This document shows positions 7,841 to 18,789 of a stretch of 64,000 nt of DNA, piece after piece. The position numbers were made by a program, and so were the translations under genes. Location of the stretch: NCBI RefSeq assembly GCF_025917685.1, contig NZ_CP089518.1:4853501-4917500 (forward strand), read 5' to 3'. Numbering within the stretch: the first letter of the stretch is position 1; the number at the start of each line of letters is the position of its first letter. The notes beneath the pieces were generated by a model. The model did not search any database, was not told where the DNA came from, and worked only from the letters and a program-made list of their open reading frames with translations. This DNA is from Bacillus cereus (lineage in GTDB: Bacteria > Bacillota > Bacilli > Bacillales > Bacillaceae_G).

Positions 7841-7935
7841 GATATATCAGCGATTTTTCAATTATATCGAACACAACTCAAATTATATCGGCGTTTCTTT
7901 AAATATATCGACGTTTCGACACAACATATCGACTT
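7841..7935. repeat. Array of TATC motifs at 20/21-bp spacing
   Basis: TATC (mostly ATATCG) recurs with its C at 7848, 7868, 7889, 7909 and 7930, intervals 20, 21, 20, 21. The frame is not kept, so this is not a protein repeat even though an open frame spans 7802-8017. Similar motif groups occur at 33611-33670 (same strand) and 35950-35976 (opposite strand). Confidence 0.6.
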
Positions 7936-8022
7936 ACCGACAATTCCCGACAAGTACGAACCACCAACATACCCCCACTTTTTGTTAGCTCGCACCAATC
8001 AGAATGCCCGCAAGTAACAAAA

Positions 8023-8051
8023 CAAAAAAACTATCGCACATTCGCGATAGC
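8023..8051 (-). terminator. Terminator of the crh operon
   Basis: Minus strand GCTATCGCG, loop, TGCGATAG and a seven-T run, a few bases beyond the crh stop. Confidence 0.9.
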
Positions 8052-8054
8052 CTT

Positions 8055-8303
8055 TTATTGTACATATGCAGCTAATGCTTCTAAAGCTTCCTCTGCATCT
8101 GAACCTTCTGTTGTAATTGTAATCATGCTACCAGTTCCGATTGCTAAGCTCATAATCCCCATTATGCTCTTTGCATTAACTGTCTTTCCATCTTTCTCGA
8201 TGAAAATATCAGAATGAAAACGATTTGCCTCTTGCACAAACAACGCAGCCGGACGTGCTTGTAAGCCGTTTTTTAATGAAACTTTAACCAGTTTTTGAAC
8301 CAC
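8055..8303 (-). CDS. crh: Catabolite repression HPr-like protein Crh
   Basis: An 82-residue HPr fold protein. Position 15 is Gln (KNGLQARPA), not the phosphorylatable His of HPr, while Ser46 (AKSIMG) is kept. That combination defines Crh: it cannot carry PEP-derived phosphate but is phosphorylated on Ser46 by HprK, and P-Ser-Crh acts as a corepressor with CcpA. hprK lies about 10 kb upstream on the same strand. The start is GTG at 8303. It lies 23 bases after whiA, the conserved yvcI-rapZ-yvcK-whiA-crh order. Confidence 0.95.
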   Translation of the reverse strand: MVQKLVKVSLKNGLQARPAALFVQEANRFHSDIFIEKDGKTVNAKSIMGIMSLAIGTGSMITITTEGSDAEEALEALAAYVQ

Positions 8304-8326
8304 AGCTCCATTTCCCCTTTAACCTC

Positions 8327-9277
8327 TTATTTTTTTGCTACTGTTTCCCCCGCGCGTAATTTCTCTGCAATTTCATCGATTTTACGCAAACGATGATTAA
8401 TACCCGATTTACTAATTTTCCCCCCGGATACCATCTCACCTAACTCTTTCAATGTTACATCTTGATAATCTCTTCGTAGTTGCGCAATTTCTCGTAGTTT
8501 ATCTGGCAAAATATCAAGTCCAACCGTCTCATCAATATAGCGGATGTTCTCGATCTGCCTTAGCGCTGCACCAATTGTTTTATTTAAATTAGCTGTTTCA
8601 CAGTTAACTAAACGATTTACTGAATTACGCATATCGCGAACAATTCGAATATCTTCAAATCTTAAAAGTGCATTATGAGCACCTATAATATTTAAAAACT
8701 CTGTAATTTTCTCAGCTTCTTTCAAATACGTAATGTACCCTTTTCTTCTTTCCAACGTCTTACTATTTAAATCAAATCCGTTCATCAGTTCACATATAGC
8801 ATCATTATGTTCCTTATATAACGAAAAGATCTCTAAATGATAAGATGATGTTTCTGGGTTATTTACTGAACCACCTGCTAAAAATGCACCGCGTAAATAC
8901 GATCGTTTACAACATTTCTTCTCGATTAATTCCTGCGATATATTTCGAATAAACGAAAAGTCATCTCGAACAATATGAAGATCTGCTAATATTTCGCGAG
9001 ACTTCTCAACAAGCCGCACGATATATACATTATTTTTCTTCAATCGCATTTTTTTACGCACAAGTAATTCTACCGTCACATCATATCCTTTTTTCAAAAG
9101 CGTATAAATCCTTCTTGCGATTGCTGCATTTTCCGTTTGAATATCGATAGATAAGCGACGGTTTGAAAAAGAAAGCGATCCGTTCATTCGAAGCAACGCC
9201 GATAATTCAGCTTTCTCACAGCATTCCTTCATCTCAAGATTGGTCAGCTCTTTCTTGGTTTCCGATGCAAATGACAC
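8327..9277 (-). CDS. whiA: WhiA family DNA-binding protein
   Basis: A 316-residue protein: an N-terminal domain related to LAGLIDADG homing endonucleases (around [15 protein letters not shown]) without nuclease activity expected, and a C-terminal HTH (TLKELGEMV...[14 protein letters not shown]). WhiA is a sporulation regulator in actinomycetes; in bacilli it affects division and chromosome segregation. The start is GTG at 9277 with AAGGAGG 8 bases upstream; upstream GTG/TTG codons at 9286/9283 lie in or too near that site. It belongs to the rapZ-yvcK-whiA-crh operon. Confidence 0.94.
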   Translation of the reverse strand: MSFASETKKELTNLEMKECCEKAELSALLRMNGSLSFSNRRLSIDIQTENAAIARRIYTLLKKGYDVTVELLVRKKMRLKKNNVYIVRLVEKSREILADLHIVRDDFSFIRNISQELIEKKCCKRSYLRGAFLAGGSVNNPETSSYHLEIFSLYKEHNDAICELMNGFDLNSKTLERRKGYITYLKEAEKITEFLNIIGAHNALLRFEDIRIVRDMRNSVNRLVNCETANLNKTIGAALRQIENIRYIDETVGLDILPDKLREIAQLRRDYQDVTLKELGEMVSGGKISKSGINHRLRKIDEIAEKLRAGETVAKK

Positions 9278-9365
9278 AGTCAACACCTCCTTATACGATT
9301 ATTTTGGAACAAAAATCTTGTCCTATATGAATGAGGAGCGTTACCTCAAACGAGGCAACGCACAT

Positions 9366-10319
9366 TTATAGCAGTGAATATAAAATCGAAGCTAACTTTA
9401 ATGTATCATGTCTTACAACACGCTCATCATACTTCGCTAATTGATCTTGAATGATTTCGATATTATTTGCAGCAAAACGATCTGTATCCACTACAACTGG
9501 TCCCGACATTTCTTCCTCATATAACTTACGTAATTCACAAGGAATATCACGATTATTTACAATTGCAGTGTCGATAAATGGTTTACCTAAATGATCATGT
9601 AACGCCTGCACATGATCGAACGCAGTATACCCCATCGTTTCACCCGCTTGCGTCATAACATTACACACATATACCTTCTTCGCTTTTGCAGCAAGAACAG
9701 CGTCCCCAATTTTATTAACAACTAAATTCGGTAATATACTCGTGTACAGACTTCCTGGACCGAAAACAAGTAAATCAGCCCGTTTAATTTCCATCAACGT
9801 TTCATATAGCGGTTCTACATCTTCTGGAGTTAAAAAGACACGATTAATCTTCTTCCCGAAATAAGGGATCTTTGATTCACCTGTTACAATCTCCCCATCT
9901 TCTAACTCTGCATGAAGTACCGCACTTTGATTCGCTGCTGGCAATACACGTCCTCTGACATTTAATACTTTACTTGTCTCCGTAATCGCGTGGTAAAAGT
10001 CTCCTGTAATCGAAGTCATACCTGCCAATAATAAATTTCCTAACGCATGACCTTTCAGTCCGTCTCCAGTTGTAAAACGGTGCTGGAATAAAGCTTCCAC
10101 TAATGGTTCTACATCCGATAACGCAACAAGTACGTTACGAATATCACCTGGGGGTGGAATTTCTAGCTCATCACGTAGTCTACCTGAACTGCCTCCATCA
10201 TCGGCTACTGTTACAACTGCCGTAATATCAACAGGATATTGTTTTAATCCTCTTAATAAAACAGAAAGTCCAGTTCCTCCTCCCATGATGACAATTTTAG
10301 GTTTTCTCTCTATTTTCAT
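9366..10319 (-). CDS. yvcK: YvcK gluconeogenesis factor (UDP-sugar binding)
   Basis: A 317-residue Rossmann-like protein of the CofD/YvcK family, with GGGTGLS at 13-19, VADDGGSSGRLRDE and GDIRNVLVALS near the N terminus, and FGPGSLYTS in the middle. YvcK (GlmR) binds UDP-GlcNAc and steers carbon to wall precursors and growth on gluconeogenic sources (known in B. subtilis and Listeria). The ATG lies just past the rapZ stop, with AAGGG inside the end of rapZ. Confidence 0.95.
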   Translation of the reverse strand: MKIERKPKIVIMGGGTGLSVLLRGLKQYPVDITAVVTVADDGGSSGRLRDELEIPPPGDIRNVLVALSDVEPLVEALFQHRFTTGDGLKGHALGNLLLAGMTSITGDFYHAITETSKVLNVRGRVLPAANQSAVLHAELEDGEIVTGESKIPYFGKKINRVFLTPEDVEPLYETLMEIKRADLLVFGPGSLYTSILPNLVVNKIGDAVLAAKAKKVYVCNVMTQAGETMGYTAFDHVQALHDHLGKPFIDTAIVNNRDIPCELRKLYEEEMSGPVVVDTDRFAANNIEIIQDQLAKYDERVVRHDTLKLASILYSLL

Positions 10320-10322
10320 CCC

Positions 10323-11204
10323 TTAATGGCCCTTTCTCTTCTCCACATCACGATGAGATACATGAACGCTATACTCTGGTTTCAAATGTTTCCCAAGGTA
10401 CTCTGTAAGCGTAACAGAACGATGTTGTCCCCCTGTACATCCAATCGCAATTACAAGTTGACTCTTACCTTCTCTTTTATAATGAGGCAGCATGAAAGTA
10501 ATAAGATCCGTCAATTTCTCTAAAAACTTATGTGTCTCATTAAATTTCAGCACATACGACGAAACTTCTTCATCCAGTCCTGTTAATGGCTTCATATGTG
10601 GAATGTAGTATGGATTTGGTAAAAAACGAACATCAAATACTAAATCAGCATCAATTGGAATTCCGTACTTAAATCCAAATGACATAACATTTACACGGAA
10701 CGCTTGCTCAGTTTCTGTTGAGAATATGTGAACAATTTTTTCTCTTAATTCTTTCGGTTTCAAATCTGATGTATCAAGCACAATATTCGCTCGCGCCTTC
10801 ATATCAGTTAATAAACCGCGCTCAGCTTCAATCCCCTTTAACGGCAAGCCAGTTGGCGCAAGTGGATGCGAACGTCTCGTTTCTTTATAACGAGTTACAA
10901 GCGTGCTATCTTTCGCATCTAAAAATAAAATATGAGGGATAATCCATGTGCGTTCTGATAAATCATCAAGTGCTCCCCATAAATACTCAAAAAACTCTCG
11001 GCCACGTAAATCAATACCGAGTGCCACTTTATTCATTTTACCTTTTGAATCCGCCATAAGTTCAATAAACTTCGGCAATAACATTGGTGGTAAATTATCT
11101 ACACAAAAATATCCTAAATCTTCAAAACTTTGTAACGCTACCGTTTTTCCAGCTCCAGACATCCCTGTAATAATTACCATTTTTATATCATTATTCTCTG
11201 TCAT
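10323..11204 (-). CDS. rapZ: RNase adapter / nucleotide-binding protein RapZ (YvcJ)
   Basis: A 293-residue P-loop protein with Walker A GMSGAGKT at 14-21 and the C-terminal RapZ segment [16 protein letters not shown]. In E. coli RapZ controls GlmZ decay and binds GlcN-6-P; in B. subtilis YvcJ hydrolyses nucleotides and affects competence. AAGGAGAGG precedes the ATG. It is flanked by the Nudix gene and yvcK, the conserved neighbourhood. Confidence 0.94.
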   Translation of the reverse strand: MTENNDIKMVIITGMSGAGKTVALQSFEDLGYFCVDNLPPMLLPKFIELMADSKGKMNKVALGIDLRGREFFEYLWGALDDLSERTWIIPHILFLDAKDSTLVTRYKETRRSHPLAPTGLPLKGIEAERGLLTDMKARANIVLDTSDLKPKELREKIVHIFSTETEQAFRVNVMSFGFKYGIPIDADLVFDVRFLPNPYYIPHMKPLTGLDEEVSSYVLKFNETHKFLEKLTDLITFMLPHYKREGKSQLVIAIGCTGGQHRSVTLTEYLGKHLKPEYSVHVSHRDVEKRKGH

Positions 11205-11224
11205 CGTATCCTCTCCTTGCAGGT

Positions 11225-11683
11225 TTAACTCGGATCTAATCGATATGAAAGCAACTCAAAATCTGGGGTATATACAAATGTACCGTAGATTATACCATTC
11301 CCTTTAATTAAATAATCAATAATGTGATAATCTCCTGGTGCCATTGCTAAATCATCAATTTTATCAAATGTATGCCAACCAATGATGCCTTCTTCGCTCT
11401 CTAATTTGTTTTCTCCTGCAAAATCTGTTGCTAAAAAGGAGAACATCATCCATTCAGAAACAACCTTATCACCTTCTTGGATGACAAAGGTGAAGACCCC
11501 TTTTAATGCTGGGTTCTTTAAATAAATACCTGTTTCTTCACGATACTCGCGAACAACGGAATCTCTTACCGTCTCACCACGCTCCATCTTTCCGCCTGGT
11601 GCAACCCACCAATTTCGGCGAGGTTTTTGGAGTAAGAGTACTTCATTATCTCTAATTAACACACAGTTTGTCACTCTTTGCAT
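11225..11683 (-). CDS. Nudix hydrolase (YvcI-like)
   Basis: A 152-residue Nudix fold. The Nudix box is complete: G31-x5-E37-x7-R45-E46-Y-R-E49-E50-T-G52, the Mg2+-binding catalytic helix. An aromatic/Arg-rich stretch ([11 protein letters not shown]) precedes it. Substrate unknown; 8-oxo-dGTP-type or other nucleoside diphosphate derivatives are possible. It is the first gene of the Nudix-rapZ-yvcK-whiA-crh run, with GAGGTGA ahead of the ATG. Confidence 0.88.
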   Translation of the reverse strand: MQRVTNCVLIRDNEVLLLQKPRRNWWVAPGGKMERGETVRDSVVREYREETGIYLKNPALKGVFTFVIQEGDKVVSEWMMFSFLATDFAGENKLESEEGIIGWHTFDKIDDLAMAPGDYHIIDYLIKGNGIIYGTFVYTPDFELLSYRLDPS

Positions 11684-11855
11684 GTTTCTTCACCTCAGCT
11701 ACTTGCAGCAAAATTTCTCACTGCATACTCATTTCATTATACTATCAAAAACAGTTTGCTACAACGAAGGTGCCAGTCCCCTTTCGCTAAGCAATTGTAA
11801 AAATTTTTTCTATAACAAGCAATCAAAATGCCTTACTTCCCATGAATAGCACATA

Positions 11856-11890
11856 AAAATCCCCTTAACGTTTTTACCGTTAAGGGGACA
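11856..11890 (-). terminator. Terminator after the DUF368 gene
   Basis: Minus strand GTCCCCTTAACG, loop, CGTTAAGGGG and a T run. It separates the DUF368 gene from the Nudix operon. Confidence 0.85.
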
Positions 11891-11898
11891 AAAAATCC

Positions 11899-12723
11899 TT
11901 ATTTCTTACCGAAATAAGTAACAACCGCAAATCCTAAAATAAAAGTAATAATTGAACTTACAATTGAAATTCCACCAGTCGGAATGCCAGGGAACACAAT
12001 GACAATTGAACCGATAACAAGTCCAATAATTGCCGCAAATGTCATACTTTTATAACGATCTAATAAAAAGCTAATTCCTTTACTACTTACAACAAACCCA
12101 ACCATAACGCCGGCACCAATAACCGCGATTAACGGTAAATTGAGTGTAGTTAAAGCGTTAATTGCTGTCGGGTACACACCAATAATTAATAAAATAAACG
12201 ATCCGCTAATTCCAGGAAGAAGCATAGCCATACTAGCCATCCATCCTGCGAAAAACAAACCAATTGCATTTAAAATTGTTAACGTCGTAATTGGATCTGC
12301 TGCCTTATCTGGCTTAAAGAACGCTGTTATTGCAACAAGAATTGCTGCAACTATTAATAAAACAATGTGCTTACCTTTAAACGACGCCTTTGCATCAGCT
12401 TCCCTCATTAACACCGGTAATATACTAATAATTAAACCGAGGAAGAAAAATTGAGTCGGTTCATAATGATTTGCAAGTAAATATTTAATAACATGACTTA
12501 GCGTCAAAAACGCTGCCGCTACACCAGCAGCAAGGGGAATTAAAAATCCTAAATGTTTTTTCCATTCACGACTAAAGAACCCGCTAATTGCCGCAAGCAA
12601 TTGTTCATAAATCCCTAACACAACAGCGATTGTACCGCCGCTCACACCAGGAATTAAATCACTAACGCCCATACAAAACCCACGATATATATTACGCCAT
12701 TCCATACTGAATAAATTCCTCAT
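11899..12723 (-). CDS. DUF368 membrane protein, probable polyprenyl-phosphate transporter (PopT type)
   Basis: A 274-residue polytopic protein with about eight hydrophobic segments. The two conserved DUF368 motifs are present: DLIPGVSGGTIAVVLGIYE near the N terminus and LLPGISGSFILLIIGVY in the second half, an internal repeat. DUF368 proteins (PopT) were shown to move undecaprenyl phosphate back across the membrane, alongside DedA-type UptA. TagO and the LCP ligase elsewhere in the window depend on this lipid carrier. An in-frame ATG at 12705 starts MEWRNIYRG and has AGGA upstream; either start is possible. It is transcribed alone. Confidence 0.85.
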   Translation of the reverse strand: MRNLFSMEWRNIYRGFCMGVSDLIPGVSGGTIAVVLGIYEQLLAAISGFFSREWKKHLGFLIPLAAGVAAAFLTLSHVIKYLLANHYEPTQFFFLGLIISILPVLMREADAKASFKGKHIVLLIVAAILVAITAFFKPDKAADPITTLTILNAIGLFFAGWMASMAMLLPGISGSFILLIIGVYPTAINALTTLNLPLIAVIGAGVMVGFVVSSKGISFLLDRYKSMTFAAIIGLVIGSIVIVFPGIPTGGISIVSSIITFILGFAVVTYFGKK

Positions 12724-12811
12724 TTCTTATAGTGATTTTTCCGTAAAGTCCAGTATATCAATAAGAAAGCTTATAATCCTACTTATTTTTGACAAAACTT
12801 TGACATTTACA

Positions 12812-12850
12812 CAAAAAAAGAAGAAAGCCCCTATCGGTAGCTTTCTTCTC
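12812..12850 (-). terminator. Terminator after trxB
   Basis: Minus strand AGAAGAAAGCTACC, loop, GGGGCTTTCTTCTTTTTTT: strong stem and T run directly after the trxB stop. Confidence 0.85.
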
Positions 12851-12866
12851 AAAAGGAAAAATCCCC

Positions 12867-13838
<972 letters not shown>

Positions 13839-13907
13839 TCATTCATACACATTAAGTTACCCTCATTATACTGTTAGCATCACTTTTTTCCCAATGATTT
13901 GCCTATC

Positions 13908-15419
13908 CTACGTGTGCGTGCGCTTAACAGCCTGCACATACTTTCGTACAGTTGCTACAGATACATTATATACATCACCAAGCTCTGCCTGTGTCATCTT
14001 ATTTCTTTGTTCGCCGCGCACAATGTATTCAATTGCCGCTGACCAACCGTACACATTTGTAAAAGTCGCTCCCGATGTATATAAACGTATGAACGTACAA
14101 AACCAAAAGTTTAAACACTCTTCGATTAATTCATCGTCTTTTTTCGTATAATTGTATAATGCATCCGCAATTCGTACGCACTGTTCAAATTGCTGTAAAT
14201 CAGCTGGGATGCTTTTATGACTATTAAGTAAAAAGAAATATTTTGCAAGTTGCGATACGATTGGAACACCATTTTTCGCTTGCGTTACATCAAAGAAGAA
14301 TCCAACCTTCTCTGGTGTTGACAACTCATTCATTAAATATAAAGCTAGCATCTTCTCTTCTAGCGTTGTACTTTTCTGAAATGATTTTCGTAACTCTTCA
14401 AATAAAAGATTTTGTCCTTCATCTGCTAAATTCAGTGCATTCCACGGTTCTTTTCCTTTTTTATCAGGATGCAATTCTACAACATGTTGCCACATTTTTT
14501 CAGCCACTTGCTGGTCTTTCATCATATAGGCAGAATATGCAAACCAATAATAAAAACTAACGTCTCCCTCGTATCCTTGACGCTTTAATACTTTGAACCA
14601 TTTATAGGCACACTCGAAATGACCAATTGTTGCAAGCGTCGTTGCAAGTTTCAAACGATGTTCAAATGAAATCGGATATACTGAAACGAGCTGTCCCGCT
14701 AATGCTTCTACTTGTTTATGTTCTCCAATTGAATATAGAAAAATAAGCGTATTACAAAGCGCATGAATGTTACCAGGATTTCCCTCTAGGATCATTTCTG
14801 TTAACTTAAGCGCTTGATCTACATTACCTGATTGGAAATGTGCAATCGCTAAATTATTATGACCCGACCAAAATTCTGGATATTCTTTCGTAACAACTTC
14901 TAGTGTAGCAATCGCCTCTTCTAATTGTCCGTTACGAATGTAGCGGTTCGCTTCTTCCTGCATAACAATTAACTCATCTTCATCTTCAATCTCTTCCGCA
15001 CCCATTGCTTCTTCTTCCATAATCTCAAGCAAATCTAACGTATCTTCTACAAATTCCTTCTCTTCCGCAACTTCTAAATATTGCTCTGCATACTTCTTCG
15101 CCTGTTGAAACAAGCCCATATATGCATAATTATTTGCAATAAAATAATAGCATTGCTCAAGTTCAGGATTGGATCTAACAAGCTTTAGAAATATCTGATT
15201 CGACTCTTGATATTCACCAGATTCAGATAATGCTATTGCTAGTTGGCATAAAATAAACGGCTCCTTCTCGCTTTGTGCCGCTCTTCGAAAATATTTAATT
15301 GCATCTTGCAATTTTTGCCCTTTATAAGCCCTCATCCCTTTTTTATAAAAGAAGTCCGCTAATTGATTAAAAGAGATAACTTGTCCGTTCTCCTTATATA
15401 TTCTTTGATTTTTCCCCAT
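13908..15419 (-). CDS. TPR-repeat protein with C-terminal HTH (YvcD-like)
   Basis: A 503-residue soluble protein made mostly of tetratricopeptide repeats (for example GQLEEAIATLEVVTKEYPE and SGNVDQALKLTEMILEGNPG) with a Glu-rich stretch near residue 160. The last 30 residues (QAELGDVYNVSVATVRKYVQ) form a sigma-type HTH. It is likely a scaffold or regulator; the B. subtilis relative YvcD also sits by trxB. The start at 15419 has GGAGG 5 bases upstream; the longer frame from 15494 is not supported. Confidence 0.82.
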   Translation of the reverse strand: MGKNQRIYKENGQVISFNQLADFFYKKGMRAYKGQKLQDAIKYFRRAAQSEKEPFILCQLAIALSESGEYQESNQIFLKLVRSNPELEQCYYFIANNYAYMGLFQQAKKYAEQYLEVAEEKEFVEDTLDLLEIMEEEAMGAEEIEDEDELIVMQEEANRYIRNGQLEEAIATLEVVTKEYPEFWSGHNNLAIAHFQSGNVDQALKLTEMILEGNPGNIHALCNTLIFLYSIGEHKQVEALAGQLVSVYPISFEHRLKLATTLATIGHFECAYKWFKVLKRQGYEGDVSFYYWFAYSAYMMKDQQVAEKMWQHVVELHPDKKGKEPWNALNLADEGQNLLFEELRKSFQKSTTLEEKMLALYLMNELSTPEKVGFFFDVTQAKNGVPIVSQLAKYFFLLNSHKSIPADLQQFEQCVRIADALYNYTKKDDELIEECLNFWFCTFIRLYTSGATFTNVYGWSAAIEYIVRGEQRNKMTQAELGDVYNVSVATVRKYVQAVKRTHT

Positions 15420-15532
15420 ATATCCTCCAGTTTTTTGTTTTCTTCGTTCACACATTCTTCTATCTATAAGTATAAACGATTCCGTAAAAAACAAAACAGT
15501 ATATTATAATCAATTATTTCCTTTTTATTCAT

Positions 15533-15576
15533 AAAAAGAGAAGGGAAATGTTACATTTTTAACATCAACCTTCTCT
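15533..15576 (-). terminator. Terminator overlapping the end of the acyltransferase gene
   Basis: Minus strand AGAGAAGG ... CCCTTCTCT with an inner GATGTT/AACAT stem and a TTTTT tail. Confidence 0.7.
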
Positions 15577-16071
15577 AGTGGCCATTTCCTCTTTCGTATA
15601 AATAATACGCATCGGATTTCCGCCTACGAAAGCGCCCTCTGGTACATCTTTATGGACAAGTGTGCCAGCAGAAACAATAGCACCATCTCCAATCGTTACA
15701 CCTGGTAAAATTGTCGTATTCGCTCCAATCATAACTTCATTCCCTATGATGATTTCTCCGAGTCGATACTCACGAATTAAATATTCATGCGCTAAAAGCG
15801 TTGTATTATAGCCGATAATTGAATTGTCTCCCACAGTAATCTTTTCTGGAAACATAATATCTGGCATTACCATAAGTGCAAACGACGTTTTCTTTCCTAC
15901 CTCCATCCGCAAAAACGTGCGATACAACCAATTCTTCACGGATAAAACGGGCGTGTAACGTGCGATTTGGATAATAATAAAGTTTTTCATTACCTTCCAA
16001 AAAGAAACTGTTTTATACACATTCCACAATGAATTTTCTCCTGAAACAGGATAGCGCGTTGTCCGTCGCAC
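15565..16071 (-). CDS. Hexapeptide-repeat acyltransferase (YvoF-like)
   Basis: A 168-residue left-handed beta-helix protein of the LpxA/maltose-acetyltransferase superfamily. Hexapeptide turns are visible (EKITVGDNSIIGYNTTLLAH, NEVMIGANTTILPGVTIGDG, GTLVHKDVPEGAFVGGNP). The catalytic-type His lies in TTLLAHEY. It probably transfers an acetyl group to a small or sugar substrate that is not identifiable here. The yvoF-ppaX-lgt-hprK order is conserved in B. subtilis. Confidence 0.85.
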   Translation of the reverse strand: MRRTTRYPVSGENSLWNVYKTVSFWKVMKNFIIIQIARYTPVLSVKNWLYRTFLRMEVGKKTSFALMVMPDIMFPEKITVGDNSIIGYNTTLLAHEYLIREYRLGEIIIGNEVMIGANTTILPGVTIGDGAIVSAGTLVHKDVPEGAFVGGNPMRIIYTKEEMATREG

Positions 16072-16149
16072 TTAACTCTCTCCTCTACTAAAAAAAGTGA
16101 AACTTGAAGTTAGTAGAGAAACATATCCCCTACTTGCTTACTTGGACCT

Positions 16150-16800
16150 TTATGAGCGGTTTATACTAGATAAAATCGGTAGTAAATCACTCATTTTATC
16201 TAGCACATAATCTGGTTTATACGCTTCTAAATACGCTCTACCTTTCAATGTCCATGAAACCGCTACTGTTTTCGTACCTGCATTTTGTCCACCGACGATA
16301 TCATGATGATTATCACCAACCATCAATGTTTCTTCTGGTTTTGCATCTAATAATTTCAATGCTTTTTGAAGTGGTTCTGGATGTGGTTTCACATGTTCCA
16401 CATCATCAATCGTCACGACAACATCAAAAAATTGATCAAGTTTTGAAAGCTTTAATCCCATTTCAACCGTCTGTCTCGCTTTCGTTGTAACGATACCGAT
16501 TTTATAGCCTTGCTTCTTCAATTCTTGAACAGTTTCATATACAGTCTCATATTCTTCCACTAATTCATCATGATGCTCATGATTAAATTGGCGATAACAT
16601 GCAATCATTTCTTCAACCTTACTTGTATCCATCTTACTAAAAGTGTCATGCAAAGATGGACCGATAAATGCCAATACATCTTCACGCTTATATTGATTTG
16701 GATAATATGTATGTAACGTATGCAAAAAAGAAGAGATAATAAGTTCATTTGTATTAATTAACGTTCCATCTAAATCAAATAACACTGTATTTATTTTCAT
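16150..16800 (-). CDS. ppaX: Pyrophosphatase PpaX
   Basis: A 216-residue HAD-superfamily hydrolase with motif [15 protein letters not shown], motif II VTTKA and motif [11 protein letters not shown]. PpaX hydrolyses the pyrophosphate released when HprK dephosphorylates P-Ser-HPr by phosphorolysis, and hprK is two genes upstream in the same run. The start at 16800 (MKINTV) has AAAGGA upstream at 9 bases; the extended reading from 16818 adds six residues that hold the ribosome site. Confidence 0.93.
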   Translation of the reverse strand: MKINTVLFDLDGTLINTNELIISSFLHTLHTYYPNQYKREDVLAFIGPSLHDTFSKMDTSKVEEMIACYRQFNHEHHDELVEEYETVYETVQELKKQGYKIGIVTTKARQTVEMGLKLSKLDQFFDVVVTIDDVEHVKPHPEPLQKALKLLDAKPEETLMVGDNHHDIVGGQNAGTKTVAVSWTLKGRAYLEAYKPDYVLDKMSDLLPILSSINRS

Positions 16801-16830
16801 CGTCCTTAATCCTTTCATTACCTGAATATG

Positions 16831-16862
16831 AAAGAAGCAGCATCTTATATAAGATGCTACTT
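16831..16862 (-). terminator. Hairpin between lgt and ppaX
   Basis: AGTAGCATCTTAT pairs with ATAAGATGCTGCT, followed on the minus strand by CTTCTTT. It may be a partial terminator inside the hprK-lgt-ppaX run. Confidence 0.5.
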
Positions 16863-16866
16863 TTCT

Positions 16867-17679
16867 CTAATTTTCTAAATATCTTTTATCAGCTTGCCCC
16901 ATCTTTCGTCTCACAATAATGAAAATGATAGAAATAACAACAATTCCAATAGACATTACTTGTGCAATACGAAGTGGTCCTAACATTAAACTATCTGTAC
17001 GCAAACCTTCTACGAAGAAGCGTCCCACTGAATACCAAATTAAATATGTGAAGAATAGTTCCCCGCGGCGTAAATTCACTTTTCGTAACGCGAGTAGTAA
17101 AATAACACCTGCAAAGTTCCATAATGATTCATATAAAAACGTTGGGTGATAATACACACCATCAATGTACATTTGATTAATAATAAAATCTGGTAAATGA
17201 AGACCTTCTAAAAACTGTCTCGTTACTTCATCACCATGTGCCTCTTGGTTCATAAAGTTTCCCCATCGGCCAATTGCTTGTCCTAGTAAAATACTTGGCG
17301 CAGCAATATCCGCTAACTTCCAGAATGAAAGCCCGCGTCGTTTCGCAAAAAGAATCCCTGTAATAACAGCCCCGATTAAACCACCATGAATCGCCAAACC
17401 ACCTTGACGAATATTAATAATTTGACTCGGATTTTGCGAATAATATTCCCATTCAAAAATGACATAATACATTCTCGCAAAAAGAATCGCAATTGGTACT
17501 GCAATTAATACAAGATCGATAAATGTATCTTTGTGAATACCAAGCCTTTCTCCCTCGCGAGTCGCTAGCCAAAGACCTAATAGCACACCTGTACCGATAA
17601 TAACCCCATACCAATAAACAGGGAACGGTCCGAGCTGAATTGCTACACGGTCAAGCTGTGGTACGGAACCTAACAGCAT
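16867..17679 (-). CDS. lgt: Prolipoprotein diacylglyceryl transferase
   Basis: A 270-residue polytopic membrane enzyme carrying the Lgt signature [13 protein letters not shown] and the [10 protein letters not shown] segment with a conserved His. It transfers diacylglycerol from phosphatidylglycerol to the lipobox Cys of prelipoproteins. Substrates in this window include the YhcN-like protein, CccB and the lipoprotein at 24367-24792. It lies 24 bases downstream of hprK. Confidence 0.96.
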   Translation of the reverse strand: MLLGSVPQLDRVAIQLGPFPVYWYGVIIGTGVLLGLWLATREGERLGIHKDTFIDLVLIAVPIAILFARMYYVIFEWEYYSQNPSQIINIRQGGLAIHGGLIGAVITGILFAKRRGLSFWKLADIAAPSILLGQAIGRWGNFMNQEAHGDEVTRQFLEGLHLPDFIINQMYIDGVYYHPTFLYESLWNFAGVILLLALRKVNLRRGELFFTYLIWYSVGRFFVEGLRTDSLMLGPLRIAQVMSIGIVVISIIFIIVRRKMGQADKRYLEN

Positions 17680-17703
17680 ATGTATGACCTCCCTCTCCAG
17701 AGT

Positions 17704-18633
17704 CTACTCTTGATTTCCTAACTCAATCGCACTCATTAATCGTTCAGAGAACTGCTGTGCCGCATTGACTCCCATACGTTTCAATCTGAAGTTCATCGCT
17801 GCTACTTCAATAATAACAGCCAAGTTTCGACCAGGACGAACTGGAAGTGTAATCTTCGTAAGTTCTGTATCAATAATCTTCATCTTCTCTTCATCAAGAC
17901 CTAAGCGATCATAATTTTTCTTTTGATCCCAAATTTCAAGATTAATAACAAGTGTAATACGTTTATAATTTCTTACTGCCCCTGCACCGAATAACGTCAT
18001 TACGTTAATGATACCTAGACCACGAATTTCTAATAAATGCTCAATTAAATCAGGTGAGCTTCCTACTAATGTGTCTTCATCTTCTTGACGAATTTCTACG
18101 CTATCATCCGCAACAAGGCGGTGACCGCGCTTTACAAGTTCAAGCGCTGTCTCACTTTTCCCGACACCACTTTGACCTGTAATTAAAACACCAACGCCAT
18201 AAATATCTACTAACACACCATGAACAGCTGTTGTTGGCGCTAACTTACCTTCTAAGTAGTTTGTTAAACGACTTGATAATCTCGTCGTCGTTTGAGCAGA
18301 ACGTAATAAAGGCACGCCTGATTCACGTGATGCTTGTAATAACTCATCCGGTACATCTTGATTACGAGTTACAATAATACAAGGCGTTTCTTCAGTACAA
18401 AGCGCTTTCATTCTCTCTTGCTTTTGCTCTGTCGTTAACGTATCAAAGAACGTAAGCTCTGTTTTTCCAAGAAGCTGTACACGATCAGCTGGATAATATG
18501 TAAAAAATCCTGCCATTTCAATTCCAGGTCGTGATAAATCACTTGTATCAATTGGACGATGAATTCCTTCTTCACCACTTACTAACTCCAATTGAAATTG
18601 TTCAATTAAATCTTTTGTCCTTACTTTTGGCAT
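17704..18633 (-). CDS. hprK: HPr kinase/phosphorylase
   Basis: A 309-residue bifunctional enzyme with Walker A GQSGVGKS at 153-160, conserved His138, and the HprK signature [19 protein letters not shown]. It phosphorylates Ser46 of HPr and Crh when glycolytic intermediates are high and reverses this with phosphate. The start at 18633 has GGAGG upstream at 9 bases; the 46 extra residues of the open frame to 18771 are non-homologous and cross a terminator region. It shares the operon with lgt and ppaX. Confidence 0.97.
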   Translation of the reverse strand: MPKVRTKDLIEQFQLELVSGEEGIHRPIDTSDLSRPGIEMAGFFTYYPADRVQLLGKTELTFFDTLTTEQKQERMKALCTEETPCIIVTRNQDVPDELLQASRESGVPLLRSAQTTTRLSSRLTNYLEGKLAPTTAVHGVLVDIYGVGVLITGQSGVGKSETALELVKRGHRLVADDSVEIRQEDEDTLVGSSPDLIEHLLEIRGLGIINVMTLFGAGAVRNYKRITLVINLEIWDQKKNYDRLGLDEEKMKIIDTELTKITLPVRPGRNLAVIIEVAAMNFRLKRMGVNAAQQFSERLMSAIELGNQE

Positions 18634-18747
18634 ATGTATAAACCTCCACTCCGCTGCGGGTTCAGTCTCATTTGATGTAAAATTCCATTCTACCGGATAT
18701 TGTACCATTTTTTTCTGGAAACAAGAAATACGGTTTCTAATAAATAG

Positions 18748-18783
18748 AAAAAAACATTTCATACGAATCATGAAATGTTTTTC
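18748..18783 (-). terminator. Terminator after the YvlD-like gene
   Basis: AAACATTTCATGATTC loops back to ATGAAATGTTTTTTT on the minus strand; A and T runs on both sides. Confidence 0.85.
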
Positions 18784-18789
18784 TTTTTG

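Noticed and set aside
7802..8017. 71-codon open frame on the plus strand
   Set aside because: It runs through the TATC array, whose 20/21-bp step does not keep frame, and it lacks a ribosome site. Better explained as repeat DNA.
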